The position numbers were made by a program, and so were the translations under genes. A DNA stretch of 11,454 nucleotides from CAYFVR01 sp046541515. GTDB taxonomy: Bacteria; Desulfobacterota; Desulfobacteria; Desulfobacterales; Desulfococcaceae. Location of the stretch: positions 1 to 11,454 of the forward strand of contig JBKHDD010000159.1 in NCBI GenBank assembly GCA_046541515.1, given 5' to 3'. Position 1 is the stretch's first letter. Each line of letters begins with the position of its first letter. The notes below the pieces were generated by a model. That model was not told the origin of the DNA, ran no database searches, and worked only from the letters and a program-made list of their open reading frames with translations. This document shows positions 7,420-11,454 of this stretch, piece by piece.

Positions 7420-8901
7420 TCACCCTTTTTTCTTTTTCCCGATTCCGTCTGGTTGCGCTAAAAACCAGTGCCCTTTTTCGGTTAGCCGGTATTTCTGCGT
7501 CGGACTGTTGGGGGAATCGGGCTGGGTCATTTCCGCCCAGCCGGCGGCCAAGGCCGGTTCCAAGTAATTTTTCGTGAAATTGACTCGATCTTTCAGCGAC
7601 AAAGTCCTCATGATCTCAGCTCGAGACATTTCCCCGTCCATATGTTTCAGAAGCCGTGCCACTTGATGGGTTACTTGCCGGGTTTCTTGATGGGCAACAG
7701 GCTCCTCCCGAACGGTATCCGTCTGTTTTTCCGAAGACTCCCGGGCAAGAACAAGCGGATTTTTCAAATGAACGACAAATCGCACCCGCATGCCGACTTC
7801 CAGGATTTGTGGCTCCCGCAACCCAAGTCCGTGCGCCTCGAAAAAAATGCGACGCACGCCGGTTCCCCACTGCTCGATGAGCCCCAGCTCTCGAAACACT
7901 CGGGCAATGACGCCATTTCGGATTTTGGAAGTGCCCTGCTTCATGTCCTCAACGGTCAACCCAGGAAGAAGCAAACCGGGGTTTTCCACTTCGATTCGAT
8001 CATCCAGAAAGACGACCCGGGTTGGCGCACCCCGTTGGGAAAAATCGGAATGAACCAAAGCATTGATGACCACCTCTCGGAGAATCCCCAGCGGAATGCT
8101 CCAAACGTCCTTCCTTCGGATTTCCGACAAATCGGCTCCGCGATAGGCGTGCTTTTTCAGGAACAACATTACTTCGTCGACGGCCTTGGGCAAGGGTTCG
8201 TCGATCTCGACATGGTCGAAGATGTCCAGTTTTTCGGTGCCGAAAAACCGGCCGCATTGAATCCATGCATCGGGGAAATGCATCGTCCGTTCCTTGCCGA
8301 AGAGAAGCACCGCGCCTTTGGTTGGAACGAGTCCGCCTTGGTGAGGGACGAGGAGTTTCAGGGTAATCAGTTTCTTCTCGTCCAGTACGCGGGAATCTCA
8401 AAATAGGCGTTGGGCCGCCTCCAGATCGAGATCATTCTTGGAAAGAGCGGGCATGACCAATTCGTCGAAACCGACCCCTTCCGCAGTTCGCCGCAACTCC
8501 GCGACCAGTTCCCGATCCGCCTGCCGATTGGTGGAACCCAAACGAACCAGCACTCCCTCGTCGGGTCCGTGGGCCTTCAGCCAGTGCGGCCGTTGTCCGC
8601 TGGGATAGACCTCGACCACCAGCAGCGTTTTGTCCTCAACCGTGACCAGTTCCACACCGGGAACCAAACGCGGTGAAATGGTGTCGGCGATCATGTTGCA
8701 CAACCGCTCTTCTTCGTCGAGAGGGTGTTCGACGCCGACGATTCGCCGGTCGTCATCGACACCCAAAACCAAAAACCCACCCGCGGAGTTGGCGAAAGCG
8801 ACCAACGTCTTTAGGACGGGTTTCGGAGAGGAAAAATCCCGCTTGAATTCGAGGGTCTTTCCTTCGGGTCGATGGAGGATATCCTGGATGAATGCGCTCA
8901 A
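7420..8901 (-). pseudogene. AlbA_2 / GHKL-ATPase winged-helix regulator, split by in-frame UGA
   Basis: The frame encodes 493 residues with a UGA at codon 168 (8398-8400). Residues 14-125 are an AlbA_2 (Schlafen-like) putative nucleic-acid-binding domain, with EGKTLEFKRDF, FANSAGGFLVLGVDDD and RLGSTN. Residues about 180-380 are a GHKL-type ATPase region as in RecG-like regulators, with REVVINALVHSDFSQRG (Glu276, Asn280, His284), ENPG and IEQWGTGVRRI. Residues 400-480 form a winged helix ending in YRLTEKG. Both parts of this well-known two-domain family are in one frame, so the UGA breaks a formerly single gene. I see no SECIS-like hairpin after it. The downstream half could start separately at the ATG at 8283, which has AAGGA 7 bases upstream, giving a 287-residue ATPase/winged-helix protein. 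The upstream half starts at TTG 8901. Programmed readthrough or a sequencing error are alternatives. Confidence 0.75.
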
Positions 8902-8908
8902 CGATGGG

Positions 8909-8915
8909 CCTCCTT
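8909..8915 (-). promoter_or_regulatory. Ribosome binding site selecting a TTG start for the AlbA_2 gene
   Basis: AAGGAGG lies 7 bases before TTG at 8901. The protein then begins LSAFIQDILH, directly ahead of the AlbA_2 domain, as expected for the family. A longer version starting near 9015 would add about 38 unrelated residues with no comparable ribosome site. Confidence 0.7.
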
Positions 8916-9059
8916 GGGCACGGCAAACGTTAGCTTCGCCGCAGGCTCGTCCGAAGTCCCGATACCGGCCTTCCGCCCTTTCATCGGAGCGCCCGGGCTC
9001 GGCCCCCGGCTGCAAGGATGAGCTGAATTCCGGGGAAATCCCTCACGGCGTAAAAACGA

Positions 9060-10034
9060 TCACCCCGTCCCCACCAAAACCGTCAAAAACAAGTCTCCCC
9101 GACCGCCGCCGGGGGCGCGTCTGCCCAGGCCGGGGACGCGGAGGATGTCGCCGTCTTGGGTGTCGGGGGGGACGATGACCTGGAAGAGCTGTTTGTGGAA
9201 GCCCCACGGGATGTTGACCAGCTTGCGGGCGCCCCGGAGCGCCTCGTAGGGGCTGATCCGGATTTCGCCGTACAGGTCCGGGCTGTCCATGGGGCCGCTG
9301 GGATGGATGACTTGAAGCCGATGGGTCTGCTTCCGCTCCGCGAGCTGCCGGGCCACCTGGGACGCGCCCGTGATCGGCATCCGCGAAAACGCCCGGACCA
9401 AAACCATGCCCGCGACAAAGCCGCCAACATGGGCCCACCAGGCCACGCCGGTGGCCGCCGCGTAGCTGGCCGTGGCGTTGAAAAACTGCATGAAAAACCA
9501 GACGCCCAGGAACACGAAGGCCGGCAGCTCGAAGAATAACGGGAAAATGAAAATCGGCACCATGGTCAGAATGCGGGAGCCGGGATGGAGCAGAAAGTAG
9601 GCCCCCATCACGCCGGCGACGGCCCCGCTGGCCCCGACCACCGGGATGTTGGACTGAAAATTGAGCAGCAGATGGCAGAAGCCGGAAATCACCCCGCAGG
9701 CCAGATAAAAGCCGAGGTAGCGGAACGGCCCAAGATGATCCTCCACGTTGTCCCCGAAGACGAACAGAAACCACATGTTGCCCAAAATGTGCCAGAAGCC
9801 GCCGTGGAGGAACATGAAGCTGATGAAGGCGAAGAGCTGCTCCCCCAGGGTGAAGTAGACGCCGAACTCCGGAGCGGTGTACCGGGCCGGCACCAGCCCG
9901 TAGTAGAAAATGAACCGGTTGATCCCGCCGCCCTGAAGCAGTTGAATCAGAAAGACGAAAACGTTCACCCCGATCAGGGTGTTGTTGACGATGGGAACCG
10001 TTTTGGCCGGCGTCGTGTCGCGAATGGGAATCAT
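9060..10034 (-). CDS. Rhomboid intramembrane serine protease fused to a DnaJ C-terminal domain
   Basis: The protein has 324 residues. Residues 1-215 form a rhomboid protease with about six membrane helices. It starts MIPIRDT, has the conserved HGGFWHILGNMWFL segment (His82, Asn86), the catalytic serine in GASGA (Ser136) and the catalytic histidine in AHVGGF (His202). Rhomboids cut membrane proteins within or next to the bilayer. After a basic linker, residues 252-321 match the second C-terminal domain of DnaJ/Hsp40: DLYGEIRISPYEALRG, IPWGF, then VPPDTQDGDILRVPGLG and GDLFLTV. That domain binds unfolded polypeptides. No J domain (HPD) is present, so Hsp70 stimulation is not expected. The tail would face the cytoplasm if the helix count is six. 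The ATG at 10034 has GGAG 7 bases upstream. It lies 15 bases after the dynamin-like gene, so the two are probably cotranscribed. Confidence 0.88.
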   Translation of the reverse strand: MIPIRDTTPAKTVPIVNNTLIGVNVFVFLIQLLQGGGINRFIFYYGLVPARYTAPEFGVYFTLGEQLFAFISFMFLHGGFWHILGNMWFLFVFGDNVEDHLGPFRYLGFYLACGVISGFCHLLLNFQSNIPVVGASGAVAGVMGAYFLLHPGSRILTMVPIFIFPLFFELPAFVFLGVWFFMQFFNATASYAAATGVAWWAHVGGFVAGMVLVRAFSRMPITGASQVARQLAERKQTHRLQVIHPSGPMDSPDLYGEIRISPYEALRGARKLVNIPWGFHKQLFQVIVPPDTQDGDILRVPGLGRRAPGGGRGDLFLTVLVGTG

Positions 10035-10049
10035 GACGTGCTCCGGGGA

Positions 10050-11454
10050 TCAGGTGGAAACGGCGGAATCCGGATCGGGTTCGGGGAAATCGGCGGCCTC
10101 GGACGCGGCGCCGGAAAGCGCGGCCGAATCCGAAGACTTGGCCGGATCGGAGCAGTCCTCCGAAGCGATCCCAAGGCGTTCTTCCACCGCGCACCGAAAG
10201 GCGGAAAAACGTACTTGAAGCGGCCGGAGGCAATTTTGGCGGAGGTCCCGAACCGTTTCGGCCACCTCGGCCCGCTCCGCCCGGCTTCGCTCCAGGTCGG
10301 CCTCGGCCCGGCGGCGGCGGACTTCGAACAAGCGGCCGGGCCGCTCCATGGCGGTCAGAAACAGGTCGATGTACAGCTCGCGAATGCGGGCGGAAAAGGT
10401 CCGAAGCTCCTCGGCCACGTCGGCGCGGATGTCCAGAAACAGCCGCTCCAGCGCCGGCCGAAGCTGGTTTTCGATCTCCGCCCGAATGTGCCGCTCCATC
10501 ATCCCCTTGGTCAGCGCCATCAGGGCCAAGTTGATCAGAAAGGCCACGGCCGTGGCGATTTTCACCCAAAGCAGCCGGGTCAGCAGCATGTAAACCCCGG
10601 CCAGCACGCCGGAGGTGGCGGTCATGATGCCGGAAATGCCGCCGGCGGCCACCAGCGCCGTGTAGCGGACGTCCTCCAAGGCCCCGGCGGTGTCCAGCTC
10701 CCGGGAGACCGCCTCGGCGTCCAGCAGCAGCTCGCCGGAAAAATTGGGCGCCGACGCGCCGGCAAGCAGCCCGTGGGCCGACAGGCCGGAACGCTCCCAC
10801 AGCCGGGCCAGATCGCGGCTGACGGATCGGACCCGGCGGCCGATCTGCTCCTGGTAGACCGCGTTGCGCCCCTCCCGGACCTCGGCGGCCCAGGCGGTCA
10901 GCGCGTCGGTGAAGACGGCGTCCACCTCCTCCTTGACGATGGCGGCAATCCGGGCTTCGAACTTTTTCCGGGCCAGCAGCGCAAGACCGGGGCGGCCCAG
11001 CACCTCCTTGTGGACCCGGGCCAAGGTCCGGCGGATCAAGCCTTCCCGTTCGGCGTCGATGCGGGACCAGCCCTCCTCCGCCAACGCGAAATCCGCGCCG
11101 GAATCGTCCAGCCGGTTGATGATCCCGCCGGCGTCCATCCGGAATTTTCGTAGCTCCGCCTCCACGTCGGCGATCTGGTCGCGGACCGCCTTGCCCTTCC
11201 GCAGCACGGCGGCCTCCCGGGCGGTCAACGCGCCCTCGGCCTCGGCGAGGCGGGTCAACGCGGCCCGGGCGCCGTTGTCCAGCAGCACCGTCCGGGCCTT
11301 GCGGGCCACCACCCGGCCTTCCGCCGCCCCGGTCAGGGCGTCGATGCCGGAAGCGGTTCGGAGCGCCGCTGCCGCGTCGGCGTCCAGAACCGAGGGTGGT
11401 TCCATTTCCAAAATCGCCGCCTGCCGGGCCAAACTCCGGCGCAGGGCCTCGGCG
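10050..11454 (-). CDS. C-terminal part of a membrane coiled-coil protein, probably a bacterial dynamin-like GTPase (5' end beyond window)
   Basis: The frame is open to the right edge; about 467 residues are visible, ending at TGA 10050. The visible start (SGIDALTGAAEGR, then long charged helices) resembles the helical region that follows the G domain in bacterial dynamin-like proteins, where SGI-x-x-L opens a helix bundle. A membrane hairpin of two to three hydrophobic helices lies at about 10505-10665 (ALVAAGGISGIMTATSGVLAG, then TAVAFLINLALMALTKG). It is flanked by long heptad-rich helices on both sides (LFLDIRADVAEELRTF; RRRAEADLERSRAERAEVAE). The last 35 residues are Ser/Asp-rich and disordered. 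Such paddles let dynamin-like proteins insert in and remodel membranes. No nucleotide-binding motif is inside the window, so the call rests on the helical and membrane pattern alone; a generic coiled-coil membrane protein is the alternative. Confidence 0.6.
   Translation of the reverse strand, partial: AEALRRSLARQAAILEMEPPSVLDADAAAALRTASGIDALTGAAEGRVVARKARTVLLDNGARAALTRLAEAEGALTAREAAVLRKGKAVRDQIADVEAELRKFRMDAGGIINRLDDSGADFALAEEGWSRIDAEREGLIRRTLARVHKEVLGRPGLALLARKKFEARIAAIVKEEVDAVFTDALTAWAAEVREGRNAVYQEQIGRRVRSVSRDLARLWERSGLSAHGLLAGASAPNFSGELLLDAEAVSRELDTAGALEDVRYTALVAAGGISGIMTATSGVLAGVYMLLTRLLWVKIATAVAFLINLALMALTKGMMERHIRAEIENQLRPALERLFLDIRADVAEELRTFSARIRELYIDLFLTAMERPGRLFEVRRRRAEADLERSRAERAEVAETVRDLRQNCLRPLQVRFSAFRCAVEERLGIASEDCSDPAKSSDSAALSGAASEAADFPEPDPDSAVST

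Noticed and set aside
8398..8400. UGA in the AlbA_2 regulator read as selenocysteine
   Set aside because: I see no stable hairpin at the right distance, no Cys next to it, and no catalytic Cys known for this position between the two domains.
146..8901. A changed genetic code (UGA as Trp or Gly) explaining both interrupted genes
   Set aside because: UGA ends the DUF349 gene in an ATGA overlap and ends cls and the rhomboid gene at natural family lengths, and Trp and Gly are encoded normally throughout.
9043..11153. Long open frames in other phases over the rhomboid and dynamin-like genes (both strands)
   Set aside because: They are shadows caused by high GC at third codon positions; no domains, and they conflict with well-supported genes.

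Overview
The window is GC-rich (roughly two thirds G+C), densely coded and bacterial. Gene content, Arg/Ala-rich proteins and a UGA that looks decoded as selenocysteine suggest a Desulfobacterota/Deltaproteobacteria-like organism. That is an inference, since no ribosomal RNA or other taxonomic marker is present.

Layout, left to right. Positions 1-145 hold no gene I can support. A minus-strand pair follows. A 1071-residue protein with N-terminal HEAT-like repeats and a series of DUF349 repeats (817-4032) overlaps by 4 bases (ATGA) a DUF166-family protein (146-820). The DUF166 gene is interrupted at codon 111 by an in-frame UGA followed directly by a Cys codon. A hairpin with a GGUC apical loop starts a few bases after that UGA and resembles a bacterial selenocysteine insertion element (bSECIS). 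This predicted selenoprotein, with Sec-Cys replacing what I recall as a Cys-Cys pair of the family, is the main discovery in the window. A good sigma70-type promoter (4094-4122) drives the pair. The 343-base gap 4033-4375 also holds a heptameric repeat and a strong hairpin, probably the terminator of the next gene.

At 4376-5593 (minus) is a threonine ammonia-lyase with a C-terminal ACT domain. It diverges, across a 75-base gap, from a plus-strand cardiolipin synthase with two HKD motifs (5669-7207). A possible 48-codon minus-strand gene lies at 7239-7385. At 7420-8901 (minus) is an AlbA_2/GHKL-ATPase winged-helix regulator split by an in-frame UGA at codon 168. Unlike the first UGA, this one has no visible hairpin and no conserved-Cys context, so I read it as a nonsense mutation or split gene.

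The right end carries a minus-strand operon. First comes the C-terminal part of a large coiled-coil protein with a membrane hairpin, probably a bacterial dynamin-like GTPase, which runs off the right edge (10050-11454). It is followed 15 bases later by a rhomboid intramembrane protease fused to a DnaJ C-terminal (substrate-binding) domain (9060-10034). Membrane-related functions recur (cardiolipin synthase, rhomboid, dynamin-like), but only the operon pairs are supported as functional units.
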